Shown: positions 19,544-29,110 of the stretch, piece after piece
Position numbering within the stretch: the stretch's first letter is position 1
How the letters are laid out: each line of letters starts with the position of its first letter
Assembly (NCBI GenBank): GCA_964235945.1
Contig: CAXSDV010000007.1
Coordinates: 17,159-81,158 of the forward strand
DNA from: JASLDZ01 sp964235945
GTDB taxonomy: Bacteria; Pseudomonadota; Alphaproteobacteria; Caulobacterales; Caulobacteraceae
Reading direction: 5' to 3'
Length of the DNA stretch: 64,000 nucleotides
Translations under genes and position numbers: made by a program
Notes under the pieces: generated by a model
Database searches by the model: none
Seen by the model: the letters and a program-made list of their open reading frames with translations, nothing else
What the model was told of the DNA's origin: nothing

Positions 19544-20209
19544 TCAGTCGAGCGCGGCGCGGCAGGCGGCGGCCATGGCGAAGGGGGCGAGCGCCGCCGT
19601 GGCCAGGGCGTAGGCGCAGGCCAGCATGAGCCCGCCGCGCCAGTCCAGCCCCTCGCCGTAGGCCGCCACCGCCCCCGCGCCGAACACCAGCGGCGGCGCG
19701 TAGAACGGCAGCACCAGCACGGCGGTGAGCAGGCCGCCCCGCCGCGCGCCCAGGGTCAGCGCCGCCCCCACCCCGCCCGTGAAGCTGAACGCCGCCCCCG
19801 CCGCCAGCGCGGAGGCCAGGATCACGGGGGCCAGCGTCGTCGGCGCGCCCAGCATCACCGCCACCAAGGGGGCCATCATCGCCAGGGGCAGGCCCGTGGC
19901 CGTCCACTGCGCCGCGCACTTCACCGCGGCCGTGAGCTCCAGCGGCAGGGGGCCCAGCGCCAGCAGGTCCAGCGCGCCGTCCTCGTAGTCGCGCTCGAAC
20001 AATCGCTCCAGCGACAGCAGCGAGGCCAGCGCCAGGGCGACGAAGGCCGTGCCGGGGGCCACCGCGCGCAGGCGCTCGGGGGCGGAGCCCGAAGCCAGGG
20101 GCGGCAGCACGGCCAGGCCGAGGTAGAAGGCGGCGGCCAGCAGCGGCCCGCCCCCGCGACCCCAGGCGGCCGCGAGTTCGCGCCGGAACAGGGCGAGGAG
20201 CGCGCTCAC
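19544..20209 (-). CDS. ccmB: Haem exporter protein CcmB
   Basis: A 221-residue integral membrane protein with six predicted helices, the permease partner of CcmA in system I cytochrome c maturation. FERDYEDGALDLLALGPLPLEL and LVLPFYAPPLVFGAGAV are conserved CcmB segments. The GTG start at 20209 overlaps the ccmA stop (GTGA). The other ccm genes are not in this window. Its role is to release holo-CcmE from CcmC in the periplasmic membrane face, needed for c-type cytochromes. Confidence 0.93.
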   Translation of the reverse strand: MSALLALFRRELAAAWGRGGGPLLAAAFYLGLAVLPPLASGSAPERLRAVAPGTAFVALALASLLSLERLFERDYEDGALDLLALGPLPLELTAAVKCAAQWTATGLPLAMMAPLVAVMLGAPTTLAPVILASALAAGAAFSFTGGVGAALTLGARRGGLLTAVLVLPFYAPPLVFGAGAVAAYGEGLDWRGGLMLACAYALATAALAPFAMAAACRAALD

Positions 20210-20838
20210 GCCGCCGTCCCGAGCGGCCCGCCCACGCGCACCTCGCGGGCGGGGACGGGCAGGGGGTCGTGGGCGGCGGCGAGCACCATCCCCCCGCCCA
20301 GGAGGTGCGCGGCCGTCACCTCGCCGAAGCGGGCGCGGGCGCGGGCGTCCAGCGGCGCCAGGGGCTCGTCCAGGAGCCACAGCGGGCGCGGCGCGGCCAG
20401 GAGGCGCGCGAGCCCCAGTCGTCGCCGCTGGCCGGCCGACAGGCGCCGCACCTCCAGCTCCAGCAGCGGCTCCAGCGCGAAGGCCTCCACCGCCCGGTCG
20501 AGGTCGGCGGGGTCGCCGCCCGTCCATCGCGCCCAGAAGGCCAACTCCTCCCCCGCGCGCCGGCCGGGCTTGAGCCCGTCATGGTGGCCCATCAGGTGCA
20601 GCGCGCCCGCCCGCGCCTCCTCCGCGTCGAGCGCCGCGCCGTCCTCCCCCTCGAAGCCGATCCTTCCCGCCGCCGGGCGGAGCAGCCCCGCCACAGCGCG
20701 CAGTAGGCTGGTCTTGCCCGAGCCGTTGGCCCCGTTGAGCGCGGCGGCCTCGCCCCGCTCCAGCCGCAGGTCGAGCCCGGCGAACAGGGTGCGCCCGCCG
20801 CGCGCGAGCGACAGACCCTCCACGGCCAGCGCCCTCAC
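20206..20838 (-). CDS. ccmA: Haem exporter ATP-binding protein CcmA
   Basis: A 210-residue ABC ATPase of the CcmAB complex in cytochrome c biogenesis. Walker A is GANGSGKTS, the signature is RLSAGQRRRLGLARLL, Walker B is PLWLLDEPLAPLD, and the switch histidine follows in AAAHDPL. The start is GTG at 20838 (VRALAVEGLSLARGG). The open frame upstream runs into the acnA leader and lacks similarity. It is translationally coupled to ccmB and divergent from acnA, with about 200 bases between the starts. Confidence 0.93.
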   Translation of the reverse strand: MRALAVEGLSLARGGRTLFAGLDLRLERGEAAALNGANGSGKTSLLRAVAGLLRPAAGRIGFEGEDGAALDAEEARAGALHLMGHHDGLKPGRRAGEELAFWARWTGGDPADLDRAVEAFALEPLLELEVRRLSAGQRRRLGLARLLAAPRPLWLLDEPLAPLDARARARFGEVTAAHLLGGGMVLAAAHDPLPVPAREVRVGGPLGTAA

Positions 20839-21036
20839 GCGCCACCCCGCGCGGGCCCTTGCCTGATAACGATTCGCACCGGCCGCCGGGCGTGGACGCT
20901 CCCGTTCGGCGGGCGTATGTCGGAGGACGCCGGGCGGGCCGACCGCCGCGCGCGGCGAGGCCCTGTGCGCCCCGCCGTCAAGCGCGCGATCCCGCGTCCC
21001 CGAGGTCGGGGCGGCTTGCAACAGGAACGGACGTCC

Positions 21037-23787
<2,751 letters not shown>

Positions 23788-23796
23788 TCGGTGCAC

Positions 23797-23846
23797 GCCC
23801 CGCCCGCGGCGCTCGTTCACGCGAAGGTGAGCGGCGCGGGCGGGGC
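23797..23846 (+). terminator. Long GC-rich hairpin between acnA and the DUF1223 gene
   Basis: Perfect 12-base arms (23797-23808, 23835-23846; GCCCCGCCCGCG) enclose further complementary pieces (CGCTC/GAGCG and TTC/GAA), so almost the whole element can fold. It starts 9 bases after the acnA stop. There is no U-tract, so it could be a Rho-aided terminator or a 3' stabiliser of acnA mRNA. Confidence 0.5.
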
Positions 23847-23868
23847 GGTCCGGCTAGCTTCCGCGGCG

Positions 23869-24594
23869 ATGACGAAGCTTAGGTTCTGGGCGGGGGCGGC
23901 CGCCGTGGCGTGCGCGCTGGCGACCTCCGGACCCGTCGCGGCCCGGTCGGCGTCCCGGTCTCCGCCCACGGTGGTGGAGCTGTACACCGCCCAGGGCTGC
24001 TCGGCCTGCCCCCAGGCCAACGCGCTCCTGCAGGAGCTGGCCGGGCGCAAGGACGTGCTGGCCCTGACCTTCCCGGTCGACGTGTGGGACTATCTCGGCT
24101 GGGCCGACACCTTCGCCAAACCCGAGTTCTCCGCCCGCCAGCGCGCCTACGTGGCGCGCTTCAAGCTACGTGAGCTCTACACGCCCGAGATGGTGGTGGG
24201 CGGCCGCCGGGAGACGCTGGGCTTCGACCGCGACAAGGTGCAGGCGTTGATCCACGCCGCCCCCGCCCTCCGGGTCGGGTCCGGTCCTCGCGTGCGCGCC
24301 TCGGCGGACGGGACCCGCGTGACGGTGGGGTCGGCGGCCCCGCTCCGCGGCGGCGGCGAGGTCTGGCTCGTGCGCTACGACCCGCAGGAGCGGACGGTGA
24401 AGGTCCGCGCGGGGGAGAACACGGGCAAGACGCTGGTGGAGCAGAATCTCGTGCGCGAGCTCGTGCGCCTGGGCGCCTGGTCCGGCCGGGCGCGCACCTA
24501 CCGCCTGCCCGCGGCCGGAGCGGAGGGGCTCGAGACGGTGATCCTGCTGCAGGGCGACCGGGGCGGCCCGGTCGTGACCGCCGTACGGCTCTGA
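23869..24594 (+). CDS. DUF1223 thioredoxin-like secreted protein
   Basis: A 241-residue protein with a signal peptide (LRFWAGAAAVACALATSGPVAA) and a thioredoxin-fold DUF1223 domain. The redox-type motif is CSAC (Cys44, Cys47) in ELYTAQGCSACPQANALL, followed by FPVDVWDYLGWADTFA and YTPEMVVGG, which are typical of the family. It is probably periplasmic. Its biochemical role is not established; the CxxC position suggests thiol chemistry or metal binding. The start is ATG at 23869, 82 bases after acnA and beyond the hairpin, so it may have its own promoter. Confidence 0.85.
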   Translation: MTKLRFWAGAAAVACALATSGPVAARSASRSPPTVVELYTAQGCSACPQANALLQELAGRKDVLALTFPVDVWDYLGWADTFAKPEFSARQRAYVARFKLRELYTPEMVVGGRRETLGFDRDKVQALIHAAPALRVGSGPRVRASADGTRVTVGSAAPLRGGGEVWLVRYDPQERTVKVRAGENTGKTLVEQNLVRELVRLGAWSGRARTYRLPAAGAEGLETVILLQGDRGGPVVTAVRL

Positions 24595-24620
24595 GGCCGC
24601 GGACCCCTAGGGCGGACAAG

Positions 24621-24660
24621 CGAACGCCCGCGCGGGAGGGGCGATCCGCGCGGGCGTTCG
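24621..24660 (+). terminator. Perfect 15-bp hairpin after the DUF1223 gene
   Basis: Arms 24621-24635 and 24646-24660 (CGAACGCCCGCGCGG and its complement) are perfect over 15 bases with a 10-base loop, 26 bases past the stop. It is very stable but has no U-run. It probably ends the DUF1223 transcript. Confidence 0.6.
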
Positions 24661-24682
24661 ACACCGCGTCGAGCACGGTGGG

Positions 24683-24767
24683 GTGTCGGCCGGCCGGAAC
24701 CGCGAACCCCGGGGGCTGGGGGGGCTGTTCAGGACCAGGGCCCGCGGTGCTTCCGACCGGCCGACAC
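24683..24767 (+). other. Structured intergenic segment, possible leader or small RNA
   Basis: Within the 328-base stretch between the DUF1223 and DUF2794 genes, an 11-base arm (GTGTCGGCCGG, 24683-24693) pairs perfectly with CCGGCCGACAC at 24757-24767. Inside, CCGCG and CGCGG can extend the stem, leaving a G-rich apical region. The relatively AT-rich TTGTTTCTACAAA follows. It could be the leader of the DUF2794 gene, a small RNA or a second terminator. No known RNA family was recognised. Confidence 0.35.
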
Positions 24768-24922
24768 TTGTTTCTACAAAGCAGGTGGGGCGCGCCCGCG
24801 TCCGTATTGGGACCCTTTCGTGGCCCGACGTGTCGTTCCGGACGGTCGGGCTCCAGGCGGTTGGGCCCCGGCCGTCGTGCGCCTAGATGGGACGGGTGCG
24901 GACGGAACTCGCGGGAGCCGGG

Positions 24923-25258
24923 ATGAGCCTCGATCACGACCCCTCCGCCCCCCAGCGGGGCGTGGTGTTCTTCGACCGGCGCGAGTTGGGCGTGCTGCTG
25001 CGGCTCTACGGCCGACAGGTGGCCGCGGGCGAGTGGCGCGACTACGCCATCGACGGGGGCGCGGAGGCGGCGGTGTTCTCCGTCTTCCGGCGCGCGTCCG
25101 AGGCGCCGCTCTATCGAATCGAGAAGCGACCTGCGCTGGCCCGGCGTCAGGGCGCGTGGGCGGTGCTGGGCCAGGGCGGGGTGATGCTGCGCCGCGGCCA
25201 CGAACTTCCCCAGGTGCTGCGCGTGTTCGACGCGCGCCGCTTCCAGGTGGTCGACTGA
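24923..25258 (+). CDS. DUF2794 domain protein
   Basis: A 111-residue protein of a family found widely in Alphaproteobacteria with no known function. The conserved core is FFDRRELGVLLRLYGRQVAA, then EWRDYAIDGG, AVFSVFRRASEAPLYRIEKR and GHELPQVLRVFD. There is no signal peptide or membrane segment, so it is probably cytoplasmic. The ATG at 24923 was chosen because GGGAG precedes it; an in-frame ATG at 24887 adds 12 residues with no ribosome-binding site. It converges with the Bax-inhibitor-like gene on a shared terminator. Confidence 0.85.
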   Translation: MSLDHDPSAPQRGVVFFDRRELGVLLRLYGRQVAAGEWRDYAIDGGAEAAVFSVFRRASEAPLYRIEKRPALARRQGAWAVLGQGGVMLRRGHELPQVLRVFDARRFQVVD

Positions 25259-25273
25259 CTCCGGACAAACGAA

Positions 25274-25299
25274 AGCCCCGGCGGTCGCCCGCCGGGGCT
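25274..25299. terminator. Bidirectional terminator
   Basis: AGCCCCGGCGG (25274-25284) and its exact complement (25289-25299) form an 11-bp stem with a 4-base loop between converging genes. Read on the minus strand, the hairpin is followed by TTTCGTTTG, a reasonable U-rich tail for the Bax-inhibitor-like gene. On the plus strand it serves the DUF2794 gene less perfectly. Confidence 0.75.
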
Positions 25300-25324
25300 C
25301 GAAACTCCGTCCGTGAAGCCCGGA

Positions 25325-26080
25325 TCAGCGGCGGCTGCCGCCGCCGAAGATGGCCATCAGGAACTGGAACAGGTTGATGAAGTCCAGGTAGAGGCTGAGC
25401 GCACCGTAGTTCGTCGCCACGTTCATCGCGGCCTCGTTCCCGCCCAGCTGATAATAGGTCGCCTTCAGGCGCTGGGTGTCATAGGCGATCAGGCCCGAGA
25501 AGATCAGCACGCCCAGGGCGCTCACCACGAAGGCGATGGCCGCCGAGTGCAGGAAGATGTTGACGATCGACGCGATCACGATGCCGATCAGGCCCATGAT
25601 CAGGAAGGAGCCGAAGCCCGACAGGTCCTTCTTGGTGGTGTAACCCACCAGGCTCAGGCCGCCGAAGGCCGCGGCGGTGATGAAGAAGGTGGTCGCCACG
25701 GACACGCCCGTATAGGCGAGCAGCCAGACCGACAGGCCCGCGCCGATCAGCGACACGGTGGTCCAGTACATGGCCCCGGCGGCGCGGGGGCTCGGGTTGC
25801 GCATGAAGAAGGCGGCGCCCAGGATCACCGCCAGAGGCGCGAACCGCAGCAGGGTGCCCAGCGGGGTGAAGCCCGCAAGCGCGCCGTCGGGCGTGAGGAC
25901 GTAAAGGAAGTTGGCGACGGGCGGGTGGCTGCACAGCCAGGCCAGGGCGCCCGAGAGCACCAGGCCCAGGGCCAGCTTGTTGTACACGCCCAGCATGAAG
26001 CTGCGGAGGCCGGCGTCGACCGACATGTCCGCCCCGACATGCGGGACGGTCCGTCCGAAGCCTCGGTTGAAATCGCTCAT
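25325..26080 (-). CDS. Bax inhibitor-1 / YccA family membrane protein
   Basis: A 251-residue inner-membrane protein with seven hydrophobic segments of the TMBIM/BI-1 family. The conserved regions are YNKLALGLVLSGALAWL, YTTKKDLSGFGSFLIMGLIG and the C-terminal LIAYDTQRLKATYY and ALSLYLDFINLFQFLMAIFG. Bacterial members such as YbhL, YccA and BsYetJ are linked to FtsH modulation or pH-gated calcium leak; which applies here is unknown. The start is ATG at 26080 and the gene is followed by a strong terminator. Confidence 0.92.
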   Translation of the reverse strand: MSDFNRGFGRTVPHVGADMSVDAGLRSFMLGVYNKLALGLVLSGALAWLCSHPPVANFLYVLTPDGALAGFTPLGTLLRFAPLAVILGAAFFMRNPSPRAAGAMYWTTVSLIGAGLSVWLLAYTGVSVATTFFITAAAFGGLSLVGYTTKKDLSGFGSFLIMGLIGIVIASIVNIFLHSAAIAFVVSALGVLIFSGLIAYDTQRLKATYYQLGGNEAAMNVATNYGALSLYLDFINLFQFLMAIFGGGSRR

Positions 26081-26208
26081 GGCGAAGGAGCCCTTGGGTT
26101 GTTGCGCTCAGGTGAACGCTAGAAGAGCAATATCGTCCCGTGCAGAGTAGGGTGCAAGGGTTCGGCCCCCCGAGCCGTCCCCTCTTCGCAGCCTCCCTTG
26201 ATCGCCGC

Positions 26209-26808
26209 ATGATCCGTTTGTTCGCCGCCCTGGCCGTGCCCGACGCCGTCGCCGATGGGCTGGCGCGCCGCCAGCAGGGCCTGCCCGGCGCCCGATGGCG
26301 CCCGCGCGAGACCCTGCACGTCACCCTGCGCTTCTTCGGCGAAGTCGACCGCCGGGCCGCCGCCGATCTGGACGCCGCCCTGGCGGAGGTGGAGGGCGCG
26401 CCCTTCGACTTGCACTTGGAAGGGGCGGGGGCTTTCGGCGCGTCCGACCAGTTGCGCGCGGTCTGGGCGGGGGTGGCCCGGGTGGAGCCGTTGCGCGTGC
26501 TGGCGGGCCGTTGCGAGGCGGCGGCGCGCCGGGCGGGGTTGAAGGGGGAGGCCCGCGCCTTCCGCCCCCACGTCACCCTGGCCTACCTGAAACGGGCGGA
26601 CGAGCGGCGTGTCGGCGCCTGGGTGGCGGGCCACAACCTGCTCAAGTCGCCGCCCTGGCGCGCCGACGCCTTCGGCCTGTACTCGTCCTGGTCTGGGCCG
26701 GACGGTTCACGCTACGACCTCGAGCGCACCTACCCCTTGTCCGAACCGCCGGCGGCCGAGGCGGCCGAAGCGGAGGGGCCCGCGGCGCGGCAGCGGTCGG
26801 AGCAGTAG
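26209..26808 (+). CDS. thpR: RNA 2',3'-cyclic phosphodiesterase
   Basis: A 199-residue enzyme of the 2H phosphoesterase superfamily (ThpR/LigT), which opens 2',3'-cyclic phosphates on RNA ends. The two catalytic HxT motifs are HVTLRFFGE (His37) and HVTLAYLK (His121). The start is ATG at 26209. The C-terminal tail (AAEAAEAEGPAARQ) is low-complexity because it is encoded antisense to the DUF2256 gene: the two genes overlap tail to tail by 79 bases. Confidence 0.92.
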   Translation: MIRLFAALAVPDAVADGLARRQQGLPGARWRPRETLHVTLRFFGEVDRRAAADLDAALAEVEGAPFDLHLEGAGAFGASDQLRAVWAGVARVEPLRVLAGRCEAAARRAGLKGEARAFRPHVTLAYLKRADERRVGAWVAGHNLLKSPPWRADAFGLYSSWSGPDGSRYDLERTYPLSEPPAAEAAEAEGPAARQRSEQ

Positions 26809-26924
26809 CGCACCTCGTCCCAGTCGCGCGCCCACTTCTTGCGCCAGGCGAAGGGGCGGCCGCAGCTCGCGCAGATCTTGGTGGGAAGGTCGGTCTTGGC
26901 GACGGTGCGGCCGCCGCGCTTCAC
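26730..26924 (-). CDS. DUF2256 zinc-ribbon-like small protein
   Basis: A 64-residue protein matching the DUF2256 family: DLPTKICASCGRPFAWRKKW then DEVRYCSDRCR. Four cysteines in two pairs (CxxC and CxxxC) look like a small zinc-binding knuckle. The function is unknown. GTG at 26924 overlaps the stop of the thioesterase gene upstream (GTGA), so it is co-translated with the two hotdog proteins. Its 3' end overlaps thpR antisense by 79 bases, which is unusually long for bacterial convergent genes. Confidence 0.82.
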   Translation of the reverse strand: MKRGGRTVAKTDLPTKICASCGRPFAWRKKWARDWDEVRYCSDRCRAAGPSASAASAAGGSDKG

Positions 26925-27367
26925 GCCCCGTCCTCCCCCCGTTCGGGGAAGGGCAGGAGGAAATGGCCGTGCAGGGTGGCGATGGGCGCGGCGGGGTCGT
27001 CCTGCCACGCCTCCACGTGCACGTTGGCCACGCGCCGGCCCAGCCGCTTGACCTCCACCCGGGCGTAGGTGTCCTGCGGACGGCCCGAGCGCAGGTAGTC
27101 CACGGTCATGTCGATGGTCTTGGGCCGGCCGGCGACCCCCGCCTCCAGCGACAAGTGCAGCACCGCGGCGATCTCCATGAAGGCCCCGATCACCCCGCCG
27201 TGCAGGGCGGGGAGGGTGGGGTTGCCGATCAGGTGCTCGGCGTAGGGCAGCACGGCGGTGGGGCCGTCGTCCCCCCTCGCCACGCGCAGGCCCAGGAACC
27301 GGGCGTAGGGCAGGGCGGCCACCGCGGCGGCCAGCGCCTCGTCGCGGGATTGGTCCGCCCCGCTCAC
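26921..27367 (-). CDS. PaaI-family hotdog thioesterase
   Basis: A 148-residue single hotdog-fold protein. The core HLIGNPTLPALHGGVIGAFME carries the HGG motif preceding the central helix, with the acidic residue of GAFME at the usual catalytic position, followed by PKTIDMTVDYLRSG. Family members hydrolyse acyl- or aryl-CoA thioesters. GTG at 27367 overlaps the stop of a second hotdog gene upstream (GTGA), and its own stop overlaps the DUF2256 start. The tandem pair could form a heteromeric thioesterase; the substrate is unknown. Confidence 0.85.
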   Translation of the reverse strand: MSGADQSRDEALAAAVAALPYARFLGLRVARGDDGPTAVLPYAEHLIGNPTLPALHGGVIGAFMEIAAVLHLSLEAGVAGRPKTIDMTVDYLRSGRPQDTYARVEVKRLGRRVANVHVEAWQDDPAAPIATLHGHFLLPFPERGEDGA

Positions 27368-27822
27368 GCCGCAGGCTCCCGCCGACGGTCGCGGCCGGTC
27401 AGCATGAAGGCGGCCTGGGCGGTGGCGACCGGATCGGCCTCTTCATCCTCGTAGGCGGAGGCGCGCACGAAAGCGATCGAGCGCGTCAGCCGGTAGCAGT
27501 GCGCGTGGCCCAGCAGCCCCGCGCGGGGTCGGGCGGGGCGCATGTAGTCGATCCGCAGGTCCAGGGTGGCGATGGGACTGAACTTCTCCAGGGCGGCCCA
27601 CACCGCCTGGCCGCACGTGTGGTCCAGCAGGGTGGTGACCGCACCGCCGGCGATCACCCCCGTTTGCGGGTCGCCCACCAGCTCCTCGCGCCAGGGCAGG
27701 CGCATGACGGCGACGGCGGCGTCGATCCGCACGCATTCCAGCGCCAGGGCGCGCGCCTGGGGGCTGCCCTGAACGACTTGGGCGGCGAGGGTCCGCATCG
27801 CGTCGAGGTGGTCGGCGTTCAC
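27364..27822 (-). CDS. Second PaaI-like hotdog thioesterase
   Basis: A 152-residue hotdog protein. The core VGDPQTGVIAGGAVTTLLDHT has AGG in place of HGG, with Asp in the following helix, and SPIATLDLRIDYMRPARPR is the characteristic strand. It is about the same size as its downstream neighbour but clearly diverged, so the pair is an old duplication or two separate family members. GTG at 27822 lies 3 bases after the M16 peptidase stop, continuing the operon thrC-M16-hotdog-hotdog-DUF2256. Confidence 0.83.
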   Translation of the reverse strand: MNADHLDAMRTLAAQVVQGSPQARALALECVRIDAAVAVMRLPWREELVGDPQTGVIAGGAVTTLLDHTCGQAVWAALEKFSPIATLDLRIDYMRPARPRAGLLGHAHCYRLTRSIAFVRASAYEDEEADPVATAQAAFMLTGRDRRREPAA

Positions 27823-27825
27823 GGA

Positions 27826-29100
27826 TCAGGCCGCCTTCAGCGCCGCGCCGAACGCTTCGGCGGCGGGCCCGGCGCGCTTGCGGCCGAGCACGGCGGCCGC
27901 GCTGGTTCCCGCCTGCATCAGCCGCGCGCCGTAGCGGCGGAAGCCGTCCGCGTCCACCGCGTCCACCAGGGCGGCGAGCTCGCCGGGGTCGAACAATCGG
28001 TCGAACAGGTGGAGCTGCCCCGCCGCCTGCTCCGCGCGGTTCAGCGGCGACTCGCGGCCCATGAACAGTTGGGAGCGCGCCTGGGCGCGGGCGCGGGCGA
28101 GCTCCGCCGGCTCCACCCGCTCGGCCAGGGCGGCGACCTGCTCGGCGGCGAGGCGCGCCATGGGAGCGGCGTCCTTGTCCGACACGCCGGCGTACACGCC
28201 CAGCAATCCCGCATCCTCGTAGGTCTCGGCGTAGGCGTCCACCGCGTAGCACAGGCCCCGCGACTCGCGCGCCTCCTGGAACAGGCGCGAGGCCATGCCG
28301 CCGCCCAGCACCTCGGCGAACAGGCGCTGGACGTAGTAGTCCGGGTCGCGCGCGGACGCCCCGGGCAGCAGCAGCACCATGTGCGCCTGCTCCAGGGATC
28401 GCGCCTCCGCGTGCGCGCCGCCTTCGAAGCGCGCGGGAGCGGGAGGTTCGGCCGACGCCGCCACGGAGGCCATGTCGCCGAAGGCGCGCTCGGCCAGCAC
28501 CAGCAGTTCGGCCTCGTCCACCGCGCCCGCGGCGCTGACGACTATGCGCGCCGGGTCGCCATAGAGCGCGACGTGGTGGGCGGCCAAGGCGTCGCGGGTG
28601 GCGGGGGCGAGGCTCGCTTCCTCGCCGAGGATCGGGCGGCCCAGCGGCTGGCCGGCGAAGGCGCGGCCTTGTGCGAGGTCGAACACCCGGTCGTCCGGGG
28701 TGTCGGCGGCCTCGGCGATCTCCTGGGCGATCACGCCCTTCTCACGCTCCAGCTCGGCGGCGTCGAGGGTCGGGCGGCGCACCAGGTCGGCGAGCACGTC
28801 CATGGCCAGCGACGCCCCGCCCGCCAAGTGGCGCACCTGGTAGCTCGTGCGCTCATAGCCGGTGGCGGCGTTGATCCAGCCCCCCTGCGCCTCGATCGCC
28901 TCCACGATGCCGCGCGAGGAGCGCGCGCCCGCGCCCTTGAACACCATGTGCTCGAGGAGATGGCTCCAGCCGTTGCGCTCGGGACCTTCCCAGCGTGCGC
29001 CGGCGCGCACCACCACCGACAGGGCGGCGCTCTCCAGCCCCGGCATGGGGTCGGCGACGACGCGCACGCCGTTGGACAGGGTGTGGAGGCGGGCGGTCAA
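27826..29100 (-). CDS. M16 family zinc metallopeptidase (processing-peptidase-like)
   Basis: A 424-residue protein of the pitrilysin/MPP-beta family. The inverted zinc motif HLLEH is at residues 47-51 in NGWSHLLEHMVFKG, and the distal glutamate is expected in ELEREKGVIAQEIAEA, so the protein looks catalytically competent. A second M16 domain with GGGMASRLFQEARESRGLCY forms the C-terminal half. There is no signal peptide, so it is probably cytoplasmic. TTG at 29100 is the likely start, since AAGGA lies 6 bases upstream and homology begins there. It is 10 bases behind thrC, a pairing common in alphaproteobacteria. Confidence 0.92.
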   Translation of the reverse strand: MTARLHTLSNGVRVVADPMPGLESAALSVVVRAGARWEGPERNGWSHLLEHMVFKGAGARSSRGIVEAIEAQGGWINAATGYERTSYQVRHLAGGASLAMDVLADLVRRPTLDAAELEREKGVIAQEIAEAADTPDDRVFDLAQGRAFAGQPLGRPILGEEASLAPATRDALAAHHVALYGDPARIVVSAAGAVDEAELLVLAERAFGDMASVAASAEPPAPARFEGGAHAEARSLEQAHMVLLLPGASARDPDYYVQRLFAEVLGGGMASRLFQEARESRGLCYAVDAYAETYEDAGLLGVYAGVSDKDAAPMARLAAEQVAALAERVEPAELARARAQARSQLFMGRESPLNRAEQAAGQLHLFDRLFDPGELAALVDAVDADGFRRYGARLMQAGTSAAAVLGRKRAGPAAEAFGAALKAA

Positions 29101-29110
29101 CGGCGGTCCT

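Noticed and set aside
24683..24886. A 67-codon plus-strand frame before the DUF2794 gene
   Set aside because: Arg/Gly/Pro-rich, covers the structured stem region, no ribosome-binding site; the RNA-structure reading explains the segment better.
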